Under the pieces are notes generated by a model. That model saw only the letters and a list, made by a program, of their open reading frames with translations. It searched no databases and had not been told where the DNA came from. A stretch of DNA of 64,000 nucleotides, taken from positions 124,001-188,000 of the forward strand of contig VZTJ01000636.1 in assembly GCA_013397795.1 (NCBI GenBank), read 5' to 3'. The DNA comes from Orthonyx spaldingii. Taxonomy: Eukaryota > Chordata > Aves > Passeriformes > Orthonychidae. This document shows, piece after piece, positions 21,691-31,617 of the stretch. Numbering within the stretch: the first letter of the stretch is position 1; the number at the start of each line of letters is the position of its first letter. The translations under genes and the position numbers were made by a program.

Positions 21691-22611
21691 GAATTCATTG
21701 TCTCACATGGCCCCTGTTTGTCAGGAGAGGAGGGAGCAGATGAATTCCCGGTGCTGCTGTGCTGGAAACTCTCCCTTTTCTCCTCCCAGACTAAAAGGAC
21801 CTCAGAGTTCATCAAAGCCACAGAGCAGCCACTGAGGCCAGGGCCCATCAGCTGGGGCAGTTTTAGGTTCACACCTGCATTAAATCTGATGGAATGTTTG
21901 GTTTTGCCATGGCTCCCACGTTCCTGGCTCCATCCTGAGGGCTGGAAGCCAGGACTGAGCCAGCCGTGTACAGACTGCTCTCCCGGAGGTCAGGGACAGA
22001 GCAGTGCCCGTGCTCTGCTGAAACCAGGCTTTCGTTTCCCCTCTGAACCCTTGGATGGCCTGACGTTTCCCGGTGATGGAGAGGTTCCTGATGGATTTCT
22101 GATAGGGACAAGGTGAGAACATTCCAGTGCCTGGGGAGGAAGGGCCCGGCAGCAGTCCCGGGGGGAAGGAGACAGCAGCCCCCTCCCTGCTCAGCAGAGC
22201 TGGAACGATTGGCAGCGCACGGATCAGCAAAGGCAGCTGGGAACCGCGGTGCATGGAGGCCTTTGCCTCTGTTTGCTGTGGTTTGCTGTCAATCACTCGC
22301 TCCTCCTCAGGCTGGGAAGAGATTCCGGGCGTTTTCTCCGTGGAATCCGTCTGTCCTCAGCTGCTTTGGCAACCTAAGGATTGTATTGGCTTGGTTTGAT
22401 ACCACACTTGAAAGCCTTCCTGTGATATCCTAAACTTCTGAATATCCATAAATTAATGAGAGTTGGAAAGAGAAATAGGGGAACTTCCATGCAACTGCTC
22501 TCTGCATATTTCAGTCATTTCATTCCACTGGATGAGGCAAAATTCACATTTTGATTACAGCTGGGTGAGAGAAAACTCTGGGAATCTTTCCTTGAGCTTC
22601 CCCAAACAAAC
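21691..22611. other. Unique stretch
   Basis: GC-rich to about 22330, more AT-rich after. No exon or repeat recognised. Confidence 0.4.
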
Positions 22612-22680
22612 CCCAGGGCAGGGGTTGGAACTGGAAGGGCTTTAAGGTCCCTTTCACCCCAAACCATTCTATAACTCCAT
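22612..22680 (+). mobile_element. Short CR1 tail
   Basis: Only the final part survives: GGCAGGGGTTGGAACTGG, GGCTTTAAGGTCCCTTTCAC, CCAAACCATTCTATAACTCC. The GGTTGGAACT form is older than the group A copies. Confidence 0.75.
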
Positions 22681-23487
22681 AAAACCAGTATAATTTATAC
22701 TTTTCTTTTGGATATCAGGAGCTTCTTAAGACAATTCCCTGCACTGCTGGAGGAGCTGCTTTCTGGTGCTGTCTGAGATGACTTTGCCTAAATCAAATCC
22801 AAAGTCATTAACAGAGGATCACACTTGCTAAACTTTGCCTTCCTTCTCTTGGAATTCCTCTGCCAGGCAAATACATTGGGATAAAAAGAAGGCCTTGCCT
22901 CACCCCGCCCTGCCCCTGCCCCTTCCCTTTCCCCTTCCTTCCCCTCCCCTCCCCAGAGTTTATTTCGTTAGAGGATTTCTGTGCAGAAGCTCATCTGTTC
23001 CCCATTTCTGTGCCATCCCTCCCTGAGGCAGCACCTCAGCTCTGCCCAGTTCCTCCTGGCATTTTTGGCTGCACTTTCCTCGTGCAGGCAGGAAATTCCC
23101 TGTCTGGCTTTGCTTGTTCCAGCAGCAGTGGCTGCTTTGCACTCCTGAGAGCTCTGGGAATGCTCCAGAAATCCCACTGGAGGCCAGAACAGCCTCCAGA
23201 GCTGGTGCTGAGGGTGGGGGTCTCTGGGCAGAGCTGCCTCCCCAGGTCTGGGCTTCTCTTCCCTCCATGGGGCTTCAAAAGCCTCATAAAGAAATCTTGG
23301 CTCTGTGTTTTGGGAGAGGGGAAGGGTTCCCTTCTCCCTGCCCCGCGCTGGGTGGGAGGTGCTGGTTTCTTGTGCCCCTTGGGGTCACGGCGTGGGAACC
23401 CCTCCCTGCCTGGAAGGTGAACCCTGGAACCTCTCCCTTGCTCTCCGTGGTGGAGAACGGCCCCATTGCTCCAGCTGGGCACAAATA
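22681..23487. other. Unique stretch
   Basis: Contains the pyrimidine tract listed separately. Frames of up to about 180 codons cross it with no recognisable domain. Confidence 0.4.
22893..22956. repeat. Polypyrimidine tract
   Basis: About 60 bases almost entirely C and T on the plus strand, with CCCTT/CCCCT units. Such mirror-like homopyrimidine DNA can adopt triplex structure; here this is only a compositional observation. Confidence 0.75.
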
Positions 23488-23702
23488 ATTGGGAAGGATT
23501 CCTGGCTGGGAAGGTGGGGAATAGAATTCCCAGAGCAGCTGTGGCTGCCCCTGGATCCCTGGCAGTGCCCAAGGCCAGGTTGGACATTGGGGCTGGGAGC
23601 AGCCTGGGACAGTGGGAGGTGTCCCTGCCATGGCAGGGGTGGGTGGAATGGGATGGGATTTAAGGTCCCTTTAACGCAAACCATTCCAGGATTCTGGGAT
23701 TT
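23488..23702 (+). mobile_element. CR1 group A 3' end
   Basis: From TGGGAAGGATTCCTGGCTGG through CAGAGCAGCTGTGGCTGCCC and the palindrome to the tail GCAAACCATTCCAGGATTC. Confidence 0.9.
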
Positions 23703-24949
23703 GTGGATACAGCTTTAGCTCTCTCAGGTTTTTATGGATGTCAGGTTCCTTTGGCTGGTGAGATGAGGAGCAGCTGGACTCCAAAGAGTAAATCCATGGA
23801 TCTCTCTGCTGCTGGTAGGAAATACTTTAAAGGGAGGGGAATAACCTGTATGGGAGAAATCAACGTCCTCTTATCCTGAAAATGCCTCTCTTGTTTTCCT
23901 TTGAGTTCCACAAAAACCCTGAACTGTTACTGCTGCAGTCAGTACTCTTTTTTTTTTTTTTTGATCTGTGACATGAATTCATACTGACACATGTGGGTTT
24001 GGAATTTTGCTTTTCCAGTCACCGTACATGCAAACAGAGAGTTGTGGCTTCTGCCTGTGATTTCAATGACTGACTAAAACAATTCCTTGCAAAGGATTGC
24101 CTGGGAAGATGCAGTCCTGACTTCAGAGACATCAAATAGGAAACATTGTTCTCTTTGGTGGAGGAACACTTTATTCTGACCCTTGTGGCTTTGTCTCTGT
24201 TTTAGGGCTTTTTAATTGAAAAATAAATATATTCTGTCTCTGCACTCAAAATGTTTCCCTTGCTTTCCTGGGAAGTTTTTCCTCTTCACACGTCTTTCTG
24301 AGGAATTTGACAGCTGAAGATCTTTTGGAAGCAAATTCAAACCCTTGTGCTCTCTTGCTGGCAATAACCTCCTGAAGTGCTGGGAACAGTAGGAGGTGGA
24401 ATTAATAATTCCCTTCCATCCTGCCCTTCCGAGAGGAGGGAGGGAGCTGCAGCCACATTGTTTTAGTCCTCGGATTCGGTGGTTTGGCATCAAAGCAGAA
24501 CCTGAGAGAACTTTTCCCTCGTTGTTCAGCACTAATTGGTTTCTGCTCTGCCATGGGGAGAGGAGGGAGCAGATCCAGTCCTGGGAAATGGCTGGCAGTA
24601 AATGCTGCTCCTCAGCGGGTGGAGAGCAGGGGCTGATGTGCTCCCCGGTGTGAGCTCCGTGTTCATTCCCTCCCTGGGATGCAATTTCCAGCCTTTTTGG
24701 CTTGCCCAGGAGCCCCTCAGCCCATCTGGGTGGTGACTTCTTGTTTTTGGGAGCTTGGATTCAGCTGAATCGAGACAAAGCTCCTGGAACTGGGGTTTCA
24801 GTGTTTCTGTGCTGTTCAGCAGCAGCACTGAGGAGCTGGAGATGTTTGAGCAGCTCAGGGCAGTGTTGCAGCCTCTCCTCAGATGTTTCCTGCTCCAGCA
24901 AGGGGCTGATTCCATGTTTATTCCAGAGGGTGTTTAGTCCAGGAGCCCT
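23703..24949. other. Unique stretch, partly AT-rich
   Basis: Repeat-free apart from a T run at 23948-23962. AT-rich from 23820 to 24320, GC-richer after. No exon or RNA gene recognised. Confidence 0.45.
23948..23962. repeat. T homopolymer
   Basis: Fifteen consecutive T. No CR1 or SINE body is attached, so it is probably a simple repeat rather than a retroposon tail. Confidence 0.85.
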
Positions 24950-25280
24950 TCATCCCACAGAACCATCAAGGGTGGAAGAGACCTCCAAGGTCCCCGAGTC
25001 CCAGCATCAACCCAACCCCAGCACAGCCACCCCTGAGCCCTGCCCCGAGTGCCACATCCAGGTGCCCCTTGAACACTCCTGCAGTGGAACAAGATGGGCT
25101 CTAAGGTCCCTTCCAACCCAGACCATTCCATGATTTCATGAAGGAATTTTCCCAGTGTTCACCCTGAGCCTCCCCTGGCCCAGCCTGAGGCCGTTCCCTC
25201 TCCTCCTGTCCCTGTGCCCTGGGAGCAGAGCCCGACCCCCCCGGCTCCCCCTCCTGTCAGGGACTTGTGCGGAGCCAGGT
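24950..25280 (-). mobile_element. CR1 group B 3' end, interrupted
   Basis: Antisense copy: CCACAGAACCATCAAGGGTG, GAGTGCCACATCCAGGTGCC, then interrupted at 25081-25140 by a plus-strand CR1 tail. It resumes at AAGGAATTTTCCCAGTG and runs through GAGGCCGTTCCCTCTCCTCC and the C-rich block. About 65 bp of expected group B sequence is absent at the interruption. Confidence 0.88.
25081..25140 (+). mobile_element. CR1 tail nested in another CR1
   Basis: GATGGGCTCTAAGGTCCCTT followed by CCAACCCAGACCATTCCATG, in opposite orientation to the surrounding group B copy. Only about 60 bp long, so either a very short insertion or a patch of gene conversion. Confidence 0.75.
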
Positions 25281-25887
25281 CTCTATCAGTGACATGATGG
25301 CACCAGTGAGGGCCCCCAGCCTCGTCCCATGGCCTGTTTTGTGGGAATTCCTTGTCCTTGGAGTGGGAAGGGACCACCTGGGGTCACCCAGCACCGCCCT
25401 GGCTGAGCTGCAGGCCCGGGTGTCTGTGTGTGCTGGGCACCTCGCAGGGACGATGGCTGTCACGGATAAATCCCCTCACGGCAGGCGGGGAGCACTGGGA
25501 GCTGTCAGGAGTGCAGGGGGGGCTCAGGGGGCTCTGGGGGCACGGCAGAGCTCTGGGGCCGTGTCCCACATCAGCCCCGGCGCGACGCAGGGGCAGGGCC
25601 CAGCCCCTCCACAGCACTTCCCCGTCACCCGTCGGGGCTTTGAGGGACTCTCTGTGCCCTGGGAGCACACACGGGGAATTCAGGAGCTCCCAAACCCCTG
25701 GAGCTCAGGGCTGGGTTGGCGATGAGTCTGTGAGGAGCTGGGGGGCCGTGAGGAACGCTCCTGGAGGGGTTTGGTTCCGCCACGCACAGGGAGGGTTTGG
25801 TGTCACCCGTGCCCTGTGCTGGGGTTGGCCTGCGCTGCTGGGGGCCAGGATTCAGGGTGCAGGGTACACGTGCCATGGAGTGAGGGA
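25281..25887. other. Unique GC-rich stretch
   Basis: No repeat or exon recognised. Confidence 0.4.
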
Positions 25888-26030
25888 ATCAGGGAATCAC
25901 GGAATCGCAGAATGGTTTGGGCTGGAGCAGCCTGGCACAGTGGGAGGTGTCCCTGCCATGGCAAGGGTGGCACTGGGTGGGATTTAAGGTTCCTTCCCAC
26001 CCAAACCATTCCAGGATTCTGTGATTCTCT
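25888..26030 (+). mobile_element. CR1 group A end with an inverted extra tail
   Basis: Begins with an antisense tail (GGAATCGCAGAATGGTTTGG near 25903) that switches at about 25924 into the sense body (AGCAGCCTGGCACAGTGGGA, palindrome variant, CCCACCCAAACCATTCCAGG). One CR1 end is thus bounded by inverted tails of about 30 bp, the mirror image of 664-829. Confidence 0.82.
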
Positions 26031-26039
26031 GGAGTGGTG

Positions 26040-26219
26040 CTGCTCTTGAAGGGGCTGCCCAGGGAGGTTTGGAGTCCCCATCCCTGGAGGAGTCCAAGGA
26101 ATTCCTGGAGGTGGCACTCAGAGCTCTGGGCTGGGGACAACATGGGCATCGGGCACAGCTGGGACTCTGTGATCTGGGAAGGGTTTTCCAACCTCAGGTA
26201 TCCTGGGATTCTGTGATTT
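26040..26219 (+). mobile_element. CR1 group B 3' end
   Basis: GGGGCTGCCCAGGGAGGTTT, GTGGCACTCAGAGCTCTGGG, GTTTTCCAACCTCAGGTATC and GGGATTCTGTGATTTC. Same orientation as the group A copy that ends 10 bp upstream. Confidence 0.88.
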
Positions 26220-27571
26220 CATGCCAGAGCAGCAGTTTGATGGAGCATCCCTTTTTATAGGGTGTTTGAAAATGCTACTTTGGAAAAAAAACCAAGTGAA
26301 AAGTCTGGAGCATGGGCAGGACAGACACAGATCTCCTGTCTGGGATTCCTGGTGGGAATACCCCAGGTTTGGGTATTACTGGGTTTATTTTAAGTACGAA
26401 TTTCTTCCCCACGTTTCCATTTCCCAGCCATGGAGGTGGCTGGAAACACCGTGGGATTGTGTTTGTTCTGCTGTCAGTGTGCTGGTGCAGCAGCAAGGGC
26501 TCCCTTCCATGAAGCTGAAACAGCAAATTCCCTTCCTAGAGAGAGCAGCCACCTCCAGAAAAACTGTCCACACTCTGCTCAGAAAATATTTATAAATATT
26601 TACAGTATCTTCTGTCAGAAAGCACACAGAAACAGCCATTTTGGGGATCATTAGGAAGTTAAAATCCAGGTGTCACCGCTGTCGTGGTTAAGAGAAGGGC
26701 ACTGGATTACTGGAGAGCTCCTGGAACAGCTTTTGGGAATACAGCGTTCACCTGTGGGCTGCTGTGGGCTGCCTGGAATTGTGGCACTGGGGTAAAATTC
26801 CCTCTGGCAAAGCACGGCTTGGCTGGAGCTGCTTGAGAGGGAGGGAGTCGTTATCCAAAGACTTAACCAGGAGGGTTTTGGTGAGATTAGGAGCCATCCA
26901 TCACGGAGAGGTGGGAAATGAACCCTGGACACGCAGACGGGATCTGCACTGAGCACAATTCCTGCCACAGCCGTGCTGTGAATCCAGCAGACCTGGCTTT
27001 TCAGGAATAGGGCCAAAAACTGGGAAAAGCATCATCCAGAGTTGGCTTGCACAGGAGTCAGGAGTGGACAAGAGGCTCAGCAATTCCAGGAGATCCCTGG
27101 ATGGCTCTCCCTTGGTTTCTGTTTCCCAGTTTAATATCAGCTCCTGGAGTTGCATCTTCTGTTAATTTTCTGCAAATCTCCATGAAATAAACGAGGCAGA
27201 TTTGGGAATAACTGGTTCAGCTGCTGTGATTTTCAGGCTCCCAGTTTTGTTCGCTGAACAAATCCTCCATTGTCTCGGGGTGATGGAAATGCTCTGCAAA
27301 TCCTGGTGCTGCCGGGGTTATTCCTGGGAATAAAGCACCGCCCTGGCTCCTGGGAGCATGTTGAGATTCCCAAGGGTCATCTCCCCCACATCTGCAGATT
27401 TAGGATTTCTGGAAGCCTTTCAGGATGTGTGCCCGGCCCTGGAGCACCAGGAAAGTGCTGCTTCCAAAGATCCCTGGAAGTGGCTCCCTGGCTTCCTCAT
27501 GTGCTGCACTGTGAGGGAAAATCATCCAGGGTTGTTGGGCAAATCCATGGGATCTCTGTTCCCAGAGTTAA
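26220..27571. other. Unique stretch of 1.35 kb
   Basis: AT-rich around 26560-26680 (TTTATAAATATTTACAGTAT). No gene, RNA or repeat family recognised. Confidence 0.45.
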
Positions 27572-27698
27572 ACACTGAGGTGTCCAAGGCCAGCTTGGAC
27601 GGGGTTGGGACAGTGGGAGGTGTCCCTGCCCATCGCAGGGAGTGGCACTGGGTGGGATTTAAGGTCTTTTCCAACCCAAACCATTCCAGGACTCCATA
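27572..27698 (+). mobile_element. CR1 3' end, right-pointing half of an inverted pair
   Basis: GAGGTGTCCAAGGCCAGCTT, GTCCCTGCCCATCGCAGGGA, and the tail CCAACCCAAACCATTCCAGG. Its tail faces the antisense copy that starts 19 bp downstream. Confidence 0.86.
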
Positions 27699-27716
27699 AG
27701 AGCTGACTCTTGGGAA

Positions 27717-27850
27717 ATCATGGAATCATCACAGAATCCCAGTGTGGTTTGGATTGGAAGGGGCCTTAAAGCCCATCCCTTCCCAAGCCTTTGCCATGGC
27801 CAGGGACACCTCCCTCTATCCCGGGGTGCTCAGGGCTCCCCAGGTATTCC
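27717..27850 (-). mobile_element. CR1 3' end, left-pointing half of an inverted pair
   Basis: TCATGGAATCATCACAGAAT, GTTTGGATTGGAAGGGGCCT, GCCATGGCCAGGGACACC. With the copy at 27572-27698 it makes an imperfect inverted repeat that could fold in RNA. Confidence 0.84.
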
Positions 27851-28660
27851 CTGCTCAAATCCCTGCTTGTCCCCAAAGCTGGGATCCCTCGGGCTGTGGG
27901 GAGAGCGTTCCCTGCCTCCCCTGCAGCTCCCCCAGAGCAACCCTTTTGTTATTCATGACAAGTCTAAATAAATAATGCACTGCTGTGACTCTCTGTAGCC
28001 TTTTTCTCCTGCTAATTTGGCTCAGAAAAGTTGGAAAATTAAAAAGTTTCGCACCCTCACTGGATATTTAATCCTCTCTCCAAGCCTGTGTACAGGTTTG
28101 GCACCTTAAGGCTCTGGTGCATAATTACCATGCCCTGCTCCCATCCCGGGCTTTTGTTGGAGAAGGTTCTGGATGTTATCAGAAAACACCTTCTCTGATT
28201 TTAGTATGCAAAATTCTAATTACAGTATGAATTTTTTATTTCTTAATTCTTTACCGTTTTCATTCACCCTCTGGGTACCGAAACATAATTAATTCTGCTT
28301 TACTTTTTTCTAATAGATTTATGTGTATTATCATATATATTAAATTCTCAGTTCTGTAACTTTTTTTTTCATTTTTATTGCTTCCCACACTGACTGTGTT
28401 CACTTCATTAAAACCATGTAATCCCTGAGCTGTGATCAAGACATAATTGCACTTTTTTTCAGTATTATAATAACACACATTTTTCTTATTTTGTTCCTGA
28501 AACCCCTCCTACGCTTCCATGACTTTGAGTAGCCCCCCAACCTGAAGGGGATTCCAGGCTGGAATTCTGGGATTAGAGCTCAGTTTCCATGCAGTGAAAT
28601 GGTTGCACTCACAGAAAACAATAAAATATTGATTTTTGCCCCCTCAATTCCCTTCCTGCA
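27851..28660. other. AT-rich unique stretch
   Basis: The most AT-rich part of the window (28010-28500, with TATCATATATATTAAATTC near 28331). No tRNA, exon or known repeat recognised. It may hold conserved non-coding DNA or simply a local low-GC island. Confidence 0.45.
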
Positions 28661-28811
28661 TTCACAGAATTCACAATGGTTTGGGAGGGATTTTAGGGAT
28701 TATCCATGGGCAGGGACACCTCCCACTATCCCAGGGTGCTCCAAACCCCAATGTCCAACCTGGCCTTGGACACTTCCAGGGATCCAGGGGCAGCCACAGC
28801 TTCTCTGGGCA
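28661..28811 (-). mobile_element. CR1 fragment, older type
   Basis: CACAGAATTCACAATGGTTT, CCATGGGCAGGGACACC, CACTATCCCAGGGTGCTCC, CCAACCTGGCCTTGGACACT, then GCAGCCACAGCTTCTCTGGG. Confidence 0.86.
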
Positions 28812-29635
28812 AAGAACAAATTGTGCGTGTGGGGATGAGTTTGTTGTAGCGTTTGCATAAATAGATTTAATTGTTGCCTTTGGAACATCCAGAGTGAGGA
28901 TGGAATTTGCTCGATAGGAATTTTGATACATAATTCAGAAATCCTACAGAAATTGGCCCCATTATTAATGACTAAAGGTAGAATGGAAGAAACATGGAAA
29001 ATGAGTGTCCAGGTAAATTCATTCCAGTTTTTTATGCATAAAACCAACTTCATCGTTACCTTGACTTCCAGTGGAGCTCCTGCAGGAAGAGGGGGCCCAG
29101 CCAAACATTCCCAGCCATTTTCTTCTGAAAGGGAACAGTTGTCTGAAATTAAATCTAATGAAATTCTGTCTAAAATTAATTCTAAATACACCTGGGAAGG
29201 TGGAGTGGGAGATTCTGCACCAGCAAATCCTTCCCAAAGAATTGTTGAAGAGACATCCAGAACTTTCCAGAGCACTAAATGTGTGTTCTCTCCTTTTTCC
29301 CCTCCTTTCCACATGGATGATACCCTGCTTTGCTGAGTCTTTAAATAAGACCAGAATGTGTCTGGAGAACAATAAAAAAAGCATGAGAAAGCGCTGCTGT
29401 TCCTGCAGCACAAAAAGGGAGTGATTCCGAGCACAAACGCTGTTTCTATTCCGAGGTTTTCCTCTCTTTGCCTTCCCAGTGGTGGCGGTTGGAGCATGGA
29501 AACGCTGGAATGGGAGAGTGCTTTTCCTTGACCTCTCAATCCTGATCCCGGGGACTCTGGTGCTGCAGCCTCCAGGAGAGGGCTGCAAACAGCTCCCGAT
29601 TCTGCTGGAGAGGAAAATTGGGATCAGCGCTGGAG
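28812..29635. other. Unique AT-rich stretch with overlapping open frames
   Basis: Frames on both strands stay open (plus 28923-29336, 137 codons; minus 29019-29588, 189 codons) despite low GC. None shows a recognisable domain, start context or splice structure. Possibly chance, possibly an old processed sequence. Confidence 0.35.
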
Positions 29636-29720
29636 CCCTGCCCTGCCCGGCCCTGCCCAGCCCTGCCCTGCCCTGCCCTGCCCTGCCCTGCCCTGCCCAG
29701 CCCTGCCCGGCCCTGCCGCC
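29636..29720. repeat. (CCCTG)n pentamer repeat
   Basis: About 85 bp of CCCTG pentamers with scattered CCCGG and CCCAG variants, strongly GC-rich. A stretch of six perfect units lies near 29664-29695. Confidence 0.93.
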
Positions 29721-29882
29721 CGCCCTTCCCGGGGCGCTGCTACCCTGGGGAGTTCACCCTCTGGAAGAGCTGAATTTCCCAGCTGGAGCTGACTGCTCTG
29801 GCAGTGGCTGCCCCTGTTTGTACCTGGAGAAGGACTCGAGTGCCTGTGGCACTGCTCAGTGCAAAGCTGTTCTCTGTCTGTG

Positions 29883-30206
29883 CATGGCAGGGACACCTCC
29901 CGCTGTCCCAGGCTGCTCCAGCCTGGCCTTGGGCACTGCCAGGGATCCAGGGGCAGCCACAGCTTCTCTGGGAATCCCATCCCAGCCCCTCCTCACCCTC
30001 CCAGCCAGGAATTCCTTCCCAAAATCCCACCCAAATCTCCCCTTTTTCAATTTGAAGCCATTCCCTGTGTCCTGTCCCTCCAGCCCTTGTCCCCAGTCCC
30101 TCTCCAGCTCTCCTGGAGCCCCTTTAGGCCCTGCCAGGGGCTCTGAGCTCTCCCTGGAGCCTTCTCCTCTCCAGGGGAACATTCCCAGCTCTCCCAGCCT
30201 GGCTCC
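29883..30206 (-). mobile_element. CR1 group A body lacking its tail
   Basis: Starts at GCATGGCAGGGACACCTCCC, so about 60 bp of the tail is missing. It continues through CAGCCTGGCCTTGGGCACTG, CCATTCCCTGTGTCCTGTCC and GGGGCTCTGAGCTCTCCCTG to CATTCCCAGCTCTCCCAGCC. Confidence 0.9.
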
Positions 30207-31101
30207 AGAGCAGAGACACCTCACCTAAAAAAAGTCATCTTTGTACTGAGCTTTACAAGTTTCCACGTCCCCCGAAGGGCTGTGTCCGATGTGTCCCTTG
30301 GGGTCCCATCCCATTAAAATCCAAGTTTTAGCCTCCCATGGCCTGTCACCGCCTGTACCTGCAAACACATCTGGGTTATGAAATTCCTGTTGAGAGTCAG
30401 CTCAGCAGAAGGTTCTGCCTGACTGGGGAGAACAGGGATGACAGGGTTGTTTTGTACTTCTGCAGTTCCCCTGTTTGACTGGAATATTCTTGATTATTTC
30501 CGCTGGCTCTCACCCCCTCCCCCTTCTCACTGAAATGACAGAAAAAAATCCAGCAAAGTCTGGCACTTTTCACCCTTCTGCCTGTGCTGAAGTTTCCAGC
30601 AGCCTCGCTGCTGTTCTGATCTGAGATCTATGAAATTCCCATTGTTCCCAAAGTTACTGCTGCTGTCTGCCTGTGCCCTTTCCAGGAGCCGCCGTCTTCA
30701 TCTCTCTGTGCCCGTGTTCTGCCTCCTTTCAAAGCAATCTTCCTCTTGAAGTGCATTTTCCTTCTTCTCTTCGGCTGGGCAAGGAAGTGGGAGCTGTGCT
30801 GGGGAGAGGGGAGGCTTGCAGGGTTTGCAGATTTTCCCCTTTCATATTTTCCAGACAGGGCTCTCCTTTGTGTCCCCACAGAGCCGACCCTGCTGCTGCT
30901 CCCGGGGCTGCGGCACGGGGAGGCTTTGGAGCACTCCTGGAAAGGAGGAGGGGATGGCTAAGGAGGCACTGCTGTGTTTTTCCTGTAGTCCAGAGCCAGG
31001 ATTTTCCAGGGATGATCAATGGACAGAGGCAGCCGGCAAAGCAGGGCCCTTGCTGTGCCCCCATCTGCTGCTCTCTGCAGGAACTGTTGGATTCTTGATT
31101 T
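30207..31101. other. Unique stretch
   Basis: No repeat or exon recognised. Open frames around 30673-31098 lack domains. Confidence 0.4.
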
Positions 31102-31357
31102 CACAGAATCCCAGACTGGTTTGGGTGGGAAGGGACATTGGAAACCTTCCAGTGCCACCCCTGCCATGGCAGGGATACCTCCCACTGTCCCAGGCTGCTC
31201 CCAGCCCCAGTGTCCAACCTGGCCTTGGGCACTGCCAGGGATCCAGGGGCAGCCACAGCTGCTCTGGGAATTCCAGCCCAGCCCCTCCCCACCCTCCCAG
31301 CCAGGAATTCCCAATTCCCAATCTCCCATCCATCCCTCCCCTCTGGCAGTGGGAGCC
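31102..31357 (-). mobile_element. CR1 group A 3' end, left arm of a head-to-head pair
   Basis: CACAGAATCCCAGACTGGTT through the palindrome, CCAACCTGGCCTTGGGCACT, CCAGCCAGGAATTCCCAATT and CATCCATCCCTCCCCTCTGG. It ends where the plus-strand copy begins. Confidence 0.9.
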
Positions 31358-31369
31358 AGCTCTCCTGTA

Positions 31370-31617
31370 GGCTCAGAGCTGGGAATGTTCACCTGGAGAG
31401 GAGAAGGACACAGGGAGAGCTCAGAGCCCCTTGCAGGGCCTGAAGGGGCTCCAGGAGAGCTGGAGAGGGACTGGGGACAAGGGCTGGAGGGACAGGACAC
31501 AGGGAATGGCTTCCCCCTGCCAGAGGGCAGGGATGGATGGGAGATTGGGAAGGAATTGCTGGCTGGGAGGGTGGGCAGGCCGTGGCACAGGGTGCCCAGA
31601 GCAGCTGTGGCTGCAGC
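31370..31617 (+). mobile_element. CR1 group A fragment, right arm of a head-to-head pair
   Basis: GAGCTGGGAATGTTCACCTG, GGACACAGGGAATGGCTTCC, GGGCAGGGATGGATGGGAGA, then CAGAGCAGCTGTGGCTGC, where it stops before the last 150 bp of CR1. The 31270-31357 and 31510-31612 parts are reverse complements. Confidence 0.88.

Noticed and set aside
23948..23962. Poly-T as the tail of an inverted retroposon
   Set aside because: No LINE, SINE or processed gene body adjoins it. CR1 does not use poly-A tails.
28812..29588. Overlapping frames of 137 and 189 codons in AT-rich DNA
   Set aside because: Long for AT-rich DNA, but they lie on opposite strands and show no family resemblance. A processed pseudogene was considered and could not be supported.
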